Numbered from the stretch's first letter, positions 49,791-57,229 are shown. The stretch is 64,000 nucleotides of DNA from Cellulomonas shaoxiangyii (GCF_004798685.1 NZ_CP039291.1:310001-374000); one strand, 5' to 3'. The notes: generated from the letters alone by a model not told the origin. Translations and numbers: made by a program.

Positions 49791-50252
49791 TCAGGCCGCC
49801 GGACGCACCATCGTGACGTGCGGGATGCCGTCCTCGGAGTAGACGTCGGACGCGGCGGCGAAGCCGAACCGCGCGTACCAGCTCTCGAGGTGCGCCTGCG
49901 CGTCGAGGACCTGCTCCCGGCCGTCCGCCGCCGCGACCGCCGCGCGCATCAGCCGTGACGCGACGCCCGTGTTGCGCGCGGACTGCGCCACGCACAGCCG
50001 GCCGATCCGCGCCCGCGCCGGCGTGCCCTCGGTGGCCCCGTCCTCGAGCAGGCGCAGGTACCCGACGACGCGTCCCTCGCGCGTGGCGCGCAGGTGCCGC
50101 GCGCCCTCCTCGAGGTCGCGGCCGTCGATCTCCGGGTAGGCGCACCGCTGCTCGACCACGAACACGTCGACGCGCAGGCGCAGCACGTCGTACGCCTGGG
50201 TCGGCGTGAGGTCGTCCCAGGCGGACCAGGTCAGGGCGAGGGGCGCGGTCAC
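49791..50252 (-). CDS. ElaA-type GNAT acetyltransferase
   Basis: A 153-residue GNAT protein of the ElaA family. Hallmarks are YDVLRLRVDVFVVEQRCAYPEIDGRDLE at residues 20-47, then YLRLLEDG, IGRLCVAQSARNTGVASRLM near 83-102 as the acetyl-CoA site, and AQAHLESWYARFGF, VYSEDGIPHVTM at the end. The acceptor is unknown in any species to my knowledge. GTG 50252 has GACCAT six bases upstream, a one-mismatch leaderless box. Confidence 0.88.
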   Translation of the reverse strand: MTAPLALTWSAWDDLTPTQAYDVLRLRVDVFVVEQRCAYPEIDGRDLEEGARHLRATREGRVVGYLRLLEDGATEGTPARARIGRLCVAQSARNTGVASRLMRAAVAAADGREQVLDAQAHLESWYARFGFAAASDVYSEDGIPHVTMVRPAA

Positions 50253-50382
50253 CGGGTGATGGTCCCACCCGCCGCCGTGCCGCCGCGCCGCCGTCCACCG
50301 GTGCAGAGAGCAGGAACGGGCACCGTCCCGACGCGTGCCGCGCCGGACCCGCGAACGGCCCCGCGAGCCCCCCGCGCGCCGC

Positions 50383-50388
50383 TACGCT
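50383..50388 (+). promoter_or_regulatory. TACGCT -10 box of the M48 protease gene
   Basis: TACGCT lies 45 bp before ATG 50434, giving a leader of about 35-40 nt that contains the GAAAGGA ribosome site. Confidence 0.5.
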
Positions 50389-50433
50389 CCCGGCGACCCG
50401 CCGCCCGTGCGGGCTCCGCGAAAGGACCCCGGC

Positions 50434-52335
50434 ATGGTCACCACGCTGCGTGCAGCGCTCTCCGTCCTCCTGCTGGCCGGCTTCTACGTCGCCGCGGGTG
50501 GCCTCGTGGCCGTGTTCCTGTGGCTCACCGTGCTGGCCGCCCGTGCCGGTGCGGGGGCCGGGGCCGCCAAGCTCGGGCTCCTCGCGATCGTCGTGGTCGT
50601 GGCGCTCCTGCGGGCGCTGTGGCTCGTGGCACGCGCGAAGCCCGCGCCCGACCCGGGCGTCGAGCTCGGCGCCGCCGCGGCGCCCGAGCTGTGGGCGACG
50701 GTCCGCGAGCTGGCGGCCGCCGCGGACACGCGCGTGCCGGACGAGATCCGGCTCGTCCCCGAGGTCAACGCGGCCGTCTCCGAGGACGCCCGCCTGCTGG
50801 GCCTCGTCGGCGGCCGCCGGCGGCTGTACCTGGGGGTGCCGCTCGTGCAGGCGCTCGACGTCGCACAGCTGCGCTCCGTGCTCGCGCACGAGCTGGGCCA
50901 CTACTCGCGCAGCCACACGCGTCTCGGGCCCATCGCGTACCGGGGCCGCGCCGTGATCCTCGCGACCGTGCAGCAGCTGTCCGGCGTCGCGGGGTGGGTG
51001 CTGCGCGGGTACGCCCGGCTCTACCTGCTGGTGTCGGCGTCGGTCAGCCGCCGCCAGGAGCTGGAGGCCGACGAGCTGTCCGTGCGCGTCGTGGGCCGCG
51101 ACGTCGCGCAGGGGACGCTGCGCGAGCTGCCCGTCGTCGACACGGCGTGGGCGTTCTACACCGGCACCTACCTGGCGGACGGCTGGGAGTCCGGCCTCGC
51201 GCCGACCGCCCGCGGGTTCTTCGGGGGGTTCGGCGAGCTGCTGACCGCGCGCGGCTCGGAGCTCGCCGAGATCCGCACGCAGGCGCCGCCGCAGGAGCAG
51301 TCGGTGTGGGACAGCCACCCGTCGGTGGCGGCGCGCGTCGCCGCGATGGAGCGGATGCCGTCCGGTGACGTCCCCCGCGACACCCGCCCGGCGACCGTGC
51401 TCGTGCCCGGCTTCGCGGACGCCGCGACGGCTGTCGCCGAGGCGGCCGTCCGGTTCGAGGACCGCACGCGCCTGGAGTGGGACGAGCTCACCGCGCGGTC
51501 CGTCGCCACGGGCCAGCAGCGCACCGCGGACTCGGTGCACCGGGCTGCCGCGCGGGTCGCCGGGGTCCCGCGGGGGACGCTCGGGACGGTGCTCGACCTC
51601 GTCGCCGCGGGCCGGGGTGCGGAGCTGACCCGGGAGCTCGGCCTCGAGGACCCCGGCGCCGGGGAGAGCGACGGGGACGAGGTCGGTGCGGGCGACGGCG
51701 CCGACGAGGTGCCGCCCGTGCAGATGGCGCTGCACGTGGTCGTCCGTGCCGCTGCGGCGCAGGCCGGCGCGGCCCGGTGGCAGCACTCGTGGAGCGGTTC
51801 GGCCGAGCTGGTCGGCCGGGACGGTGCACCGTTCCCCGTGGAGGACGTCGTCACGGCCGCGGCGGGTCCGGGCGGCGCACCGGCGGCGCGGACGCTCCTG
51901 GCCGCGCTGGGCGTGGACGCCGACGCGGTGGGCCAGGTCGAGGAGCGGGCCACCGCGCACGGCGGCGAGGTGCTCGGGGGCATCGCGAACATGCAGATCG
52001 CGAAGGCGCACCACGACGTCGTGATCCTCGACAGGGGCCTGCTGCTCGTCCCGTGCCCCAAGCGGACCGAGGGCGGCCGGGACCGCATCGCCGCGCTGCT
52101 CGCGTCGGCGTCGGTCGTGGAGCTCGCGGCGCAGCACCGGTTCGTGCCGTTCGAGGACGTCGCGTCGGCAGCCGTGCTCAAGCGCGTGCCCGTGAAGGTC
52201 GCGTTCACGCTGCACGACGGCACGACGCTCGAGCTGAAGGAGCTGTGGTCGGGGGAGCGGCTCACGAAGAACAGCGACGAGCTGATGCTCGGCGCGGCCC
52301 AGCAGTTCGCGCCCGAGACGGTCGCGGCGCGCTGA
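50434..52335 (+). CDS. M48 family membrane metalloprotease
   Basis: A 633-residue zinc protease. Two membrane helices (about 8-36 and 47-66) precede the catalytic domain, whose zinc motif is HELGHY at 152-157 with the third ligand in RRQELEADELSVRV near 208-221. Relatives of the Ste24/HtpX type degrade misfolded membrane proteins. The C-terminal 300 residues are extra: an acidic DPGAGESDGDEVGAGDGADEV hinge near 410 and a soluble domain with LIVIL-rich strands (HHDVVILDRGLLLVPCPK), unlike HtpX and of unknown role. It is followed by an 11-bp-stem terminator. Confidence 0.85.
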   Translation: MVTTLRAALSVLLLAGFYVAAGGLVAVFLWLTVLAARAGAGAGAAKLGLLAIVVVVALLRALWLVARAKPAPDPGVELGAAAAPELWATVRELAAAADTRVPDEIRLVPEVNAAVSEDARLLGLVGGRRRLYLGVPLVQALDVAQLRSVLAHELGHYSRSHTRLGPIAYRGRAVILATVQQLSGVAGWVLRGYARLYLLVSASVSRRQELEADELSVRVVGRDVAQGTLRELPVVDTAWAFYTGTYLADGWESGLAPTARGFFGGFGELLTARGSELAEIRTQAPPQEQSVWDSHPSVAARVAAMERMPSGDVPRDTRPATVLVPGFADAATAVAEAAVRFEDRTRLEWDELTARSVATGQQRTADSVHRAAARVAGVPRGTLGTVLDLVAAGRGAELTRELGLEDPGAGESDGDEVGAGDGADEVPPVQMALHVVVRAAAAQAGAARWQHSWSGSAELVGRDGAPFPVEDVVTAAAGPGGAPAARTLLAALGVDADAVGQVEERATAHGGEVLGGIANMQIAKAHHDVVILDRGLLLVPCPKRTEGGRDRIAALLASASVVELAAQHRFVPFEDVASAAVLKRVPVKVAFTLHDGTTLELKELWSGERLTKNSDELMLGAAQQFAPETVAAR

Positions 52336-52362
52336 CCGGACGCGGCGGGGTCCGCGGCGGGG

Positions 52363-52390
52363 GGTCGTCCGGGCGGAGTCCCGGACGACC
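52363..52390. terminator. bidirectional terminator after the M48 gene
   Basis: GGTCGTCCGGG at 52363-52373 is the exact complement of CCCGGACGACC at 52380-52390, loop CGGAGT. Confidence 0.8.
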
Positions 52391-52401
52391 GGTCGCGGGC
52401 G

Positions 52402-52866
52402 TCAGCTGCAGTTGTCGCAGACGCCCGTCCCGGGCAGCACCTGGTTGCACGTCGGGCAGATCGCGGGCGGGCGCTCCTCCCGGGTGGGGGTGCGCGTGCT
52501 CGTCGCCGTGGTGCGCGGTGCGCGGGGGGTCGTCGCGCGCTTGCGTGCGGGCTTCGCCGCCGGCGCGGCCACCGCAGCGGGGGCCGGCTCGGGCTCGACG
52601 ACCTCGAAGCCGCGCTTGCGCAGGATCGCGACGGCCCCGGCCATGCCGTTGCTGAACTCCTCCGACGTGGCCAGCCGCCCGGTCGCGTAGCGGTGCGCGA
52701 CGCCGAGGATCGCCTTCGAGTCGTAGGTGCGGCCCTCGTGCACGATCGGCAGCTCGCCGGTGGGCTCGAACCCGTACAGCGCGAGGAACTCGTCACCGCC
52801 GCGCGCGTCGAACTCCTCGATCGCCTTGAGGATGTGCTGCTGGGTCACGGAGGAGAACGTCGCCAT
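52402..52866 (-). CDS. ScoMcrA-like N-terminal head domain protein with zinc ribbon
   Basis: A 154-residue protein. Residues 1-92 match the N-terminal head domain of ScoMcrA, a Streptomyces type IV restriction enzyme for modified DNA: VTQQHILKAIEEFDARGGDEFL, then HEGRTYDSKAILGVAHRYATG and a closing MAGAVAILRKRGFEVV. A 40-residue Ala/Pro/Lys/Arg/Thr linker, likely DNA-binding, leads to a zinc ribbon CPTC...CDNC (about 137-153). The sulfur-recognition and HNH nuclease domains of ScoMcrA are absent. It may be a DNA-binding accessory or reader; no restriction partner is adjacent. Start ATG 52866 has TAGGCT eight bases upstream and GGAG close by. Confidence 0.72.
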   Translation of the reverse strand: MATFSSVTQQHILKAIEEFDARGGDEFLALYGFEPTGELPIVHEGRTYDSKAILGVAHRYATGRLATSEEFSNGMAGAVAILRKRGFEVVEPEPAPAAVAAPAAKPARKRATTPRAPRTTATSTRTPTREERPPAICPTCNQVLPGTGVCDNCS

Positions 52867-52874
52867 GATGCTCC

Positions 52875-52880
52875 AGCCTA
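52875..52880 (-). promoter_or_regulatory. TAGGCT -10 box of the ScoMcrA-N gene
   Basis: Minus-strand TAGGCT, eight bases before ATG 52866; RNA would start within one or two bases of the codon or carry GGAG in a tiny leader. Confidence 0.5.
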
Positions 52881-52961
52881 CGGCGGTCCGGGGGGCTCCG
52901 GTCACTACCCGGGGCGCACCGCGCACCGCCGGGGTGCGCAGCCGCCGCGTCGCACGGTCGT

Positions 52962-53579
52962 TCAGTCGCCGCCGACGCCGTCGAGGACGTTGGTGACGAG
53001 GGCCGTGATGAAGTCGTCGGTGACCGGCTCGTCGGGGATGAGCATGCGGTGGTAGGCCGCGCCCCACAGCTGGTCGATGACGACCCGGACGTCGACGTCG
53101 GGACGGATCTGGCCGACCTGCTGGGCGCGTGCGAGCCGTTCGCCGGCCAGGCGGCGCCGTTCGGAGGAGTAGAGGCTCCGGTAGGCCGACGCCAGGTCGG
53201 CGTCGGTCTGGGACTGGCCGATGAGCTCGGTCAGGACCTTGCCGCCCGGGGTCCGGGTCATGATCCGGGACCAGGCCCGCAGCTGGCTGGTCAGGTCGGC
53301 GCGGATGTCGCCGGTGTCGGCGAACGCCAGGGGCTCCTCGACGGCGTGGAAGTACCCGTCCAGCGCCAGGGCGCCCTTGGACGGCCACCACTTGTACAGC
53401 GTGGTCTTGCTCACCCCGGCCAGTCGTGCGACCCGTTCGAACGTCAGGTCCGCGCTGCCCTCGGTCAGCAGGAGGTGCCCGACGGTCTCGAGGACGTCGG
53501 AGCGGACCTCCTCGGCGGGCCGGCGACCTCGACCCCGACGCGCGGGAGGCGCATCGGGTGGGCGGTGCTCACTGGTCAC
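52962..53579 (-). CDS. TetR family regulator of the SDR operon
   Basis: A 205-residue repressor. The Arg-rich N-terminal arm (RRGRGRRPAEEVRSDVL) leads into the helix-turn-helix LTFERVARLAGVSKTTLYKWWPSKGALALD at residues about 45-74. The C-terminal ligand-binding and dimer domain is of the TetR_C_11-like actinobacterial type. It is the last gene of a three-gene minus-strand run behind two SDR genes, 125 bp after the second, with SD GGAG before GTG 53579. The twin palindromes at the operon promoter are its probable operators, giving autoregulation with an unknown, perhaps carbonyl, inducer. Confidence 0.85.
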   Translation of the reverse strand: MTSEHRPPDAPPARRGRGRRPAEEVRSDVLETVGHLLLTEGSADLTFERVARLAGVSKTTLYKWWPSKGALALDGYFHAVEEPLAFADTGDIRADLTSQLRAWSRIMTRTPGGKVLTELIGQSQTDADLASAYRSLYSSERRRLAGERLARAQQVGQIRPDVDVRVVIDQLWGAAYHRMLIPDEPVTDDFITALVTNVLDGVGGD

Positions 53580-53704
53580 GGTTCTCCTGGGTCGACGGCG
53601 GGGCCTGGGGCCACTGTACGAACCGGGACGTGCGCGCTCGGCCGCCGCGCGGTGGCGGCGGGCCGCCCGCACCGCGAGCTCCCGTGGTGCGGGCGGCCGG
53701 TGGG

Positions 53705-54604
53705 TCAGCGGGCGGCGGGGAGCAGGTCCGCGAGGTCCACGCGCGCGAGGAACTCGCGCCGGACGCGGTCCGCGACCTCGGAGACCTCCCGCGAGCCGTC
53801 GTCGATGGGGTCGACGTGGACGCGGAACGGACGCGTCCCGGCGGGCAGGGCGACGATGCGGGCGATCTCGTCGGACACCATGGACGCGTCGGCGTCGGCG
53901 GGGGACAGGGCGGCCAGCTTCTCGGCGACCTGGTCCATGAGGCCCGGGTACCGGGTCTCGTACGCGGCCTCGACCTCGCGGTCGACCGGCGTGCCGCTGT
54001 GGGCGAAGTGGTTCGTGCCGCGGGTGAAGGACCCGGGCACGACGATCGAGGTCTCCACGCCCCAGCGCGCCAGCTCGGCGGAGTAGCTGACGGCCAGGGA
54101 GTCCATGGCGGCCTTGGCGGCGAAGTACGGGGCCAGGTACGGCGGCGTCCCGCCCTTGACGCTGGAGCTGGAGACCCACACGAGCAGGCCGGCGCCGCGC
54201 TCGCGCATCGCGGGCAGGGCGGCGCGGTTGACCCGCTGGGTCGACAGCACGTTGACGTCGTACAGCTCGGCCAGCTGCTCGGGGGTGAAGGCCTCCGCCG
54301 GGCCGACGACCATGTGGCCGGCGTTGTGGACCAGCACGTCGATGCGGCCGTGCTCGGCCAGGACCTGCGCGACGGCGGCGTCGACGGACGGCTGCGAGCT
54401 GACGTCCAGCTCGAGGGCGCGCAGGTCCACGGAGTGCTCGGCGGCGTAGTCGGCGGCGTCCCGGACCTGCGGGGCGTTGCGCCCCTCCGTGTCCCGCATG
54501 CCGGCGTAGACGGTGCCGCCACCACGCGCCAGGGCGCGCGCGGTGAGGGCACCGAACCCGCTCGACGCGCCGGTGATCAGGACGATCTGCTGCTGTGTGC
54601 TCAT
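53705..54604 (-). CDS. SDR family oxidoreductase (first of TetR operon pair)
   Basis: A 299-residue NADP-dependent short-chain reductase. The cofactor site is TGASSGFG at 11-18, followed by VHNAGHMVVGPAEAF near 97-111. The catalytic Ser lies in WVSSSSVKGG and the Tyr-Lys pair is YFAAKAAMDS near 163. The tail EVSEVADRVRREFLARVDLADLL is longer than in classical SDRs. The TGXXXGFG variant and tail resemble actinobacterial aldehyde or ketone reductases. Its start ATG 54604 has only a weak ribosome site, and a nine-base-arm hairpin sits just before it. Confidence 0.85.
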   Translation of the reverse strand: MSTQQQIVLITGASSGFGALTARALARGGGTVYAGMRDTEGRNAPQVRDAADYAAEHSVDLRALELDVSSQPSVDAAVAQVLAEHGRIDVLVHNAGHMVVGPAEAFTPEQLAELYDVNVLSTQRVNRAALPAMRERGAGLLVWVSSSSVKGGTPPYLAPYFAAKAAMDSLAVSYSAELARWGVETSIVVPGSFTRGTNHFAHSGTPVDREVEAAYETRYPGLMDQVAEKLAALSPADADASMVSDEIARIVALPAGTRPFRVHVDPIDDGSREVSEVADRVRREFLARVDLADLLPAAR

Positions 54605-54631
54605 GATCTGCTCGCTCTCACGATCGGGGTG

Positions 54632-54654
54632 GGGTCCCACGGGCGGTGGGACCC
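54632..54654 (-). terminator. hairpin between the two SDR genes
   Basis: GGGTCCCAC at 54632-54640 and GTGGGACCC at 54646-54654 are exact inverted arms with a five-base loop, inside a same-direction gap of 93 bp. It may attenuate the distal genes or protect the upstream mRNA; a regulatory operator is the alternative. Confidence 0.55.
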
Positions 54655-54697
54655 GAGGCGCGGCGTGCGGCACCGCGGACCGTGTGCACGGCGTCGG

Positions 54698-55441
54698 TCA
54701 GGCGAGACCGCCGTTGGTGAACAGCACCTGGCCGTTGACCCAGCGCCCGGGGCCCGCGAGGAAGGCGACGACCTCGGCGACGTCGTCCGGCTGTCCGAGG
54801 CGCTCCAGCGGGACGACCGTGGCGAAGTGCGCGACGGTCGCCTCGTCCTTGCCGTCGAGGAAGAGCGGCGTCGCGACGGGACCGGGGGCGACGGCGTTGA
54901 CCGTGACGTCCTTGCCGCGCAGCTCGCGGGCGAGGACCAGGGTCATGCCCTCCACGGCCGCCTTGCTGGCGGCGTAGGGCCCGTAGGTGGGCAGCTGGCC
55001 ACGGGTCTGGCTGGTGGAGAAGTTGATCAGCGCGCCGCCGGGCCGCAGCCGGTTCGCCGCGAGCTGGGAGACGACGAACGTGCCGCGGATGTTCGTGCGG
55101 TGCATGCGGTCGAGCGCGTCGAGGTCGAACGTGGCGATCGGCCCCAGGGTCATCGTCCCGGCCGTGTTGACCACCACGTCGACCCCGCCGAGCTCGGCCT
55201 CCACGGCGTCGAACGCGGCGGCCATCGCGTGCTCGTCGGCGACGTCCCCGCCGACCGTGATCGCCCGGCCTCCCACCGCGGTGACCGCGGCGGCGACGTC
55301 CTGCGCCCGGGCCGGGTTGCCGGCGTAGTGGATCGCGACTGCGATCCCGTCGTGGGCCAGCCGCTCGACGACACGGCTGCCGATGCCACCCGAGCCGCCG
55401 GTGACGAGCGCGACGCGGGTGCTGGTGGGTGTGGTGCTCAT
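54698..55441 (-). CDS. SDR family oxidoreductase (second of pair, promoter-proximal)
   Basis: A 247-residue classical SDR. The cofactor site is TGGSGGIGSRVVERL at 15-29, VNTAGTM replaces the usual NNAG near 87, the catalytic Ser is in NFSTSQTRG near 140, and YAASKAAVEGMTL near 153 holds the Tyr-Lys pair. The closing GRWVNGQVLFTNGGLA is typical of FabG-like 3-oxoacyl or polyol reductases. It is first in the operon with SD GGAGGG before ATG 55441. Substrate unknown; the TetR regulator suggests induction by a xenobiotic or aldehyde. Confidence 0.87.
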   Translation of the reverse strand: MSTTPTSTRVALVTGGSGGIGSRVVERLAHDGIAVAIHYAGNPARAQDVAAAVTAVGGRAITVGGDVADEHAMAAAFDAVEAELGGVDVVVNTAGTMTLGPIATFDLDALDRMHRTNIRGTFVVSQLAANRLRPGGALINFSTSQTRGQLPTYGPYAASKAAVEGMTLVLARELRGKDVTVNAVAPGPVATPLFLDGKDEATVAHFATVVPLERLGQPDDVAEVVAFLAGPGRWVNGQVLFTNGGLA

Positions 55442-55477
55442 GAGGCCCTCCGGGGGATCGATCGACCACGCCCTTAG

Positions 55478-55521
55478 TGGACGCTCAGTCCATATAAGCA
55501 CCACATGGACGATGTGTCCAT
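55478..55521 (-). promoter_or_regulatory. promoter with twin TetR-type operators
   Basis: Minus-strand TGGACA (55515-55520), 17 bases, TTATAT (55492-55497), a near-consensus promoter. Two palindromes TGGAC-N5-GTCCA cover it: ATGGACGATGTGTCCAT at 55505-55521 over the -35 box, and TGGACGCTCAGTCCA at 55478-55492 over the end of the -10 box and start site. Centre spacing is 28 bp. This fits binding by the TetR protein encoded at the operon end. Confidence 0.75.
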
Positions 55522-55611
55522 ATCTGTGGCGATGAGTCCCCTCGGTGCGGGCGTGGAGGCGCCACCGCGCCGGTCCTGGGGCAGGGGCCCCGTGCCTCAG
55601 GAGGCACTGGC

Positions 55612-55691
55612 TCACGCGCGGACGACGTCGGGGTAGAAAGCCGCCGGGTCGCCGCCCATGGCGGCCTTGACCCGCGCTCGCCACGCTAGGA
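55612..55691 (-). pseudogene. possible C-terminal fragment of a lost gene
   Basis: An open stretch without a start encodes about 26 residues ending AWRARVKAAMGGDPAAFYPD and VVRA before the stop at 55612, followed by a GTGCCTC/GAGGCAC hairpin (55592-55607). The sequence reads like a real protein end, but I cannot name the family. It faces the MerR remnant, as if a divergent pair had been eroded. Chance coding is possible. Confidence 0.3.
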
Positions 55692-55692
55692 G

Positions 55693-55708
55693 TTGACGTT
55701 GGCGTCAA
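55693..55708. promoter_or_regulatory. MerR-type promoter palindrome
   Basis: TTGACG at 55693-55698 and CGTCAA at 55703-55708 form the TTGACG-N4-CGTCAA dyad common at MerR-regulated promoters of actinobacteria. It sits 42 bp before the truncated MerR start and now drives only a 25-codon remnant. Confidence 0.55.
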
Positions 55709-55749
55709 GGGCAAGCCTGTCCGCGGGCGGCCAGCGAGGAGGAGGCGCT

Positions 55750-55827
55750 GTGCGCATCGGTGACGTGGCTGCCGCGGCGGGGCGCGCCACCCGCTATCGG
55801 AGCCGCTTCAGCGGTATCGCCGAGTGA
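55750..55827 (+). pseudogene. truncated MerR family regulator remnant
   Basis: Behind a strong GAGGAGGAG (55736-55744), GTG 55750 starts MRIGDVAAAAGRATRYRSRF, which keeps the first helix and turn of a MerR DNA-binding domain (MRIGDVAAAAGVSTRTLRYYE in intact relatives). It breaks off after about 17 codons and stops at codon 26. The dimerisation and effector regions are missing. Promoter, operator and ribosome site look intact, so loss of the body is recent or the breakpoint is an insertion boundary. Confidence 0.6.
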
Positions 55828-56146
55828 ACGACGAAGGCCCGGGATCTGCACTGCGCTGCCGCAGGCCACGGGCCCTTCGACCGGCGGGGATGGGGGACTT
55901 CGAACCGCCGAAGGCTTGTCGTTGACAGGTCAGACGTGCACTCGAGCGTGTTTCCGCGCCCACAAGGCCCCAGTTGACCGCAGTTCCCCGGGGCTCGGTG
56001 TTCCCGTGGGACAGGGCGCACGATCGACGAGGGCACACGCCGCGAGGGCGTACGTGCACGAGTCGACGCCGGCGGGTTGGGCTGTCGCCCTGCGCGCCTC
56101 GGAGTGCGTCCGTCGTGCAGGTGGACGCCGCACCGAGGCGCTCCCG
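55828..56146. other. non-coding stretch with tRNA-terminator-like hairpin
   Basis: No gene is supported here; open frames lack ribosome sites and normal codon use. It contains a bulged hairpin CGAAGGCCCG/CGGGCCCTTCG (about 55832-55879) directly before the tRNA-end copy, in the same place as the hairpin that follows the real tRNA-Ser. Near 56000-56020, GGTGTTCCC-N4-GACA recurs in similar form near 56893-56910. Confidence 0.4.
55883..55919 (-). repeat. degenerate copy of the tRNA-Ser(GGA) 3' end (possible attachment site)
   Basis: Aligned with 56960-56995, about 33 of 37 positions agree, including GGATGGGGGA, TTCGAAC and GGCTTG. The differences are two single-base indels and two or three substitutions, which break the T-stem. 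It is a direct repeat of the tRNA end 1.08 kb away, as left by tRNA-targeted integration. Confidence 0.6.
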
Positions 56147-56794
56147 TTACGCGCTATCCGCGGTCGTCACTTGCCCCGCTGTGTCGAGTACTCGAATCCA
56201 ATCGAGCAGTTCACGCCCGAAGTCGGTGAGGAGCTGGCGACGGTACGTGGGGGTGAAGATCGCTGCCACGTTGAGTGGGGCGACTCCTGCGCAGCCGACT
56301 TGAAACAGGGTCGCGCGGACAGCCGTCGGCTCGGCGGCCCACGCAGCACGTAGGCGCGATTCTACGTTCTGGGCGTCGGAGGGGAGGGCGTCCAGAACCC
56401 GGCGCAGACGCTCAAGGGCGCGGAGGTGCGGGGCATCCAGATGGGTAAGCGCCTGCACGTAGAGCTGCGACTCGTCCACCTTGGCGTCGTCGAGGACAGC
56501 CGCGGCGACGACCTGCGCAAGCAAAGCGCGCTTCGCATTCACGCCGGTCCGTACGGCCGCCTCCGCTGCGCGGATAAAAGTTGACTCGAGTATCGGATCG
56601 TCGGTCAGACGCTGCCCGAGCCGCTCAACCCCGGTGCGCTCGACAACATGCTCGGCGTACTCCGCTGCCCTCGCTCGATCCCTGGCATGGGCTTGCTCGA
56701 GCAGGACCGCAAACGAGCCACCAATTCCAGGTAACAGGTTCACGGCGGCGAGCTGCAGGACCTCTGGCCATGGCTTGATGCCGTCGTTGCCCAC
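56147..56794 (-). CDS. orphan protein of unknown function in tRNA-Ser island
   Basis: I do not recognise this 215-residue protein. It is mostly helical and soluble apart from one hydrophobic stretch (VLQLAAVNLLPGIGGSFAVLL, residues about 11-33). Mid-protein RAAEAAVRTGVNAKRALLAQVVAAAVLDDAKVDES resembles the helical repeats of some phage-defence or stress proteins, but that is only an impression. Codon 21 is TTA, and CCT, ATT, GGA and ATA codons are frequent, unlike neighbouring genes. GTG 56794 is chosen over the upstream frame because TACGGT lies six bases before it. It lies between the tRNA gene and the copy of its 3' end. Confidence 0.65.
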   Translation of the reverse strand: MGNDGIKPWPEVLQLAAVNLLPGIGGSFAVLLEQAHARDRARAAEYAEHVVERTGVERLGQRLTDDPILESTFIRAAEAAVRTGVNAKRALLAQVVAAAVLDDAKVDESQLYVQALTHLDAPHLRALERLRRVLDALPSDAQNVESRLRAAWAAEPTAVRATLFQVGCAGVAPLNVAAIFTPTYRRQLLTDFGRELLDWIRVLDTAGQVTTADSA

Positions 56795-56800
56795 GATGCC

Positions 56801-56806
56801 ACCGTA
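56801..56806 (-). promoter_or_regulatory. TACGGT -10 box of the orphan gene
   Basis: Minus-strand TACGGT, six bases before GTG 56794: the foreign-looking gene uses the host's leaderless signal. Confidence 0.55.
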
Positions 56807-56961
56807 GCGACGGACAGCGGGGTCGAGCAGCAAGTCGTACTCCTGAACCGCCCCGGGGTTCAAAGGAGTGGTGTGCCACGTGCTTGCCGGGGTGTTCCCA
56901 CAGGACAAGCGAACGAGGGCGGTTCACCGCGATTGCGCGGGCGAACCGCCCCTCGTGTCGG

Positions 56962-57046
56962 CGGAGGATGGGGGATTCGAACCCCCGAGGGCTTGCACCC
57001 AACACGCTTTCCAAGCGTGCGCCATAGGCCACTAGGCGAATCCTCC
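56962..57046 (-). tRNA. tRNA-Ser(GGA)
   Basis: An 85-nt serine tRNA on the minus strand. The acceptor is GGAGGAT/ATCCTCC with discriminator G at 56962. The anticodon stem CACGC/GCGTG encloses TTGGAAA, with anticodon GGA at 57012-57010. There is a variable arm of normal serine type and a T-arm GGGGGTTCGAATCCCCC. CCA is not encoded. A GGGCGGTTC/GAACCGCCC hairpin follows its 3' end (about 56926-56951). Its 3' end is duplicated at 55883. Confidence 0.97.
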
Positions 57047-57229
57047 TGGCCGCGGCAGCCGGTCGGGACCGACGAGCCGCGCGGAGAGTCTAGCCGAGCC
57101 GACGGCCCGTCCGTACCGCCCCGGACGCGGCACCGGGCCCCGGCGCGTTCGCGTCACCGCGGCCGGCCCTCGCGCGCTGTCGGTCCGGCGTGGTGGGGTG
57201 GCCGCGTGGCGAGGGGTCTCGCGGGGAGC

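Noticed and set aside
55794..56036. 80-codon minus-strand frame across the tRNA 3' copy
   Set aside because: It includes the tRNA-derived repeat and hairpin, which are better explained as non-coding.
55760..56353. 197-codon plus-strand frame in the tRNA-Ser island
   Set aside because: It overlaps the MerR remnant, the tRNA-end copy and the better-supported minus-strand gene, has no ribosome site or leaderless box, and an unstructured composition.
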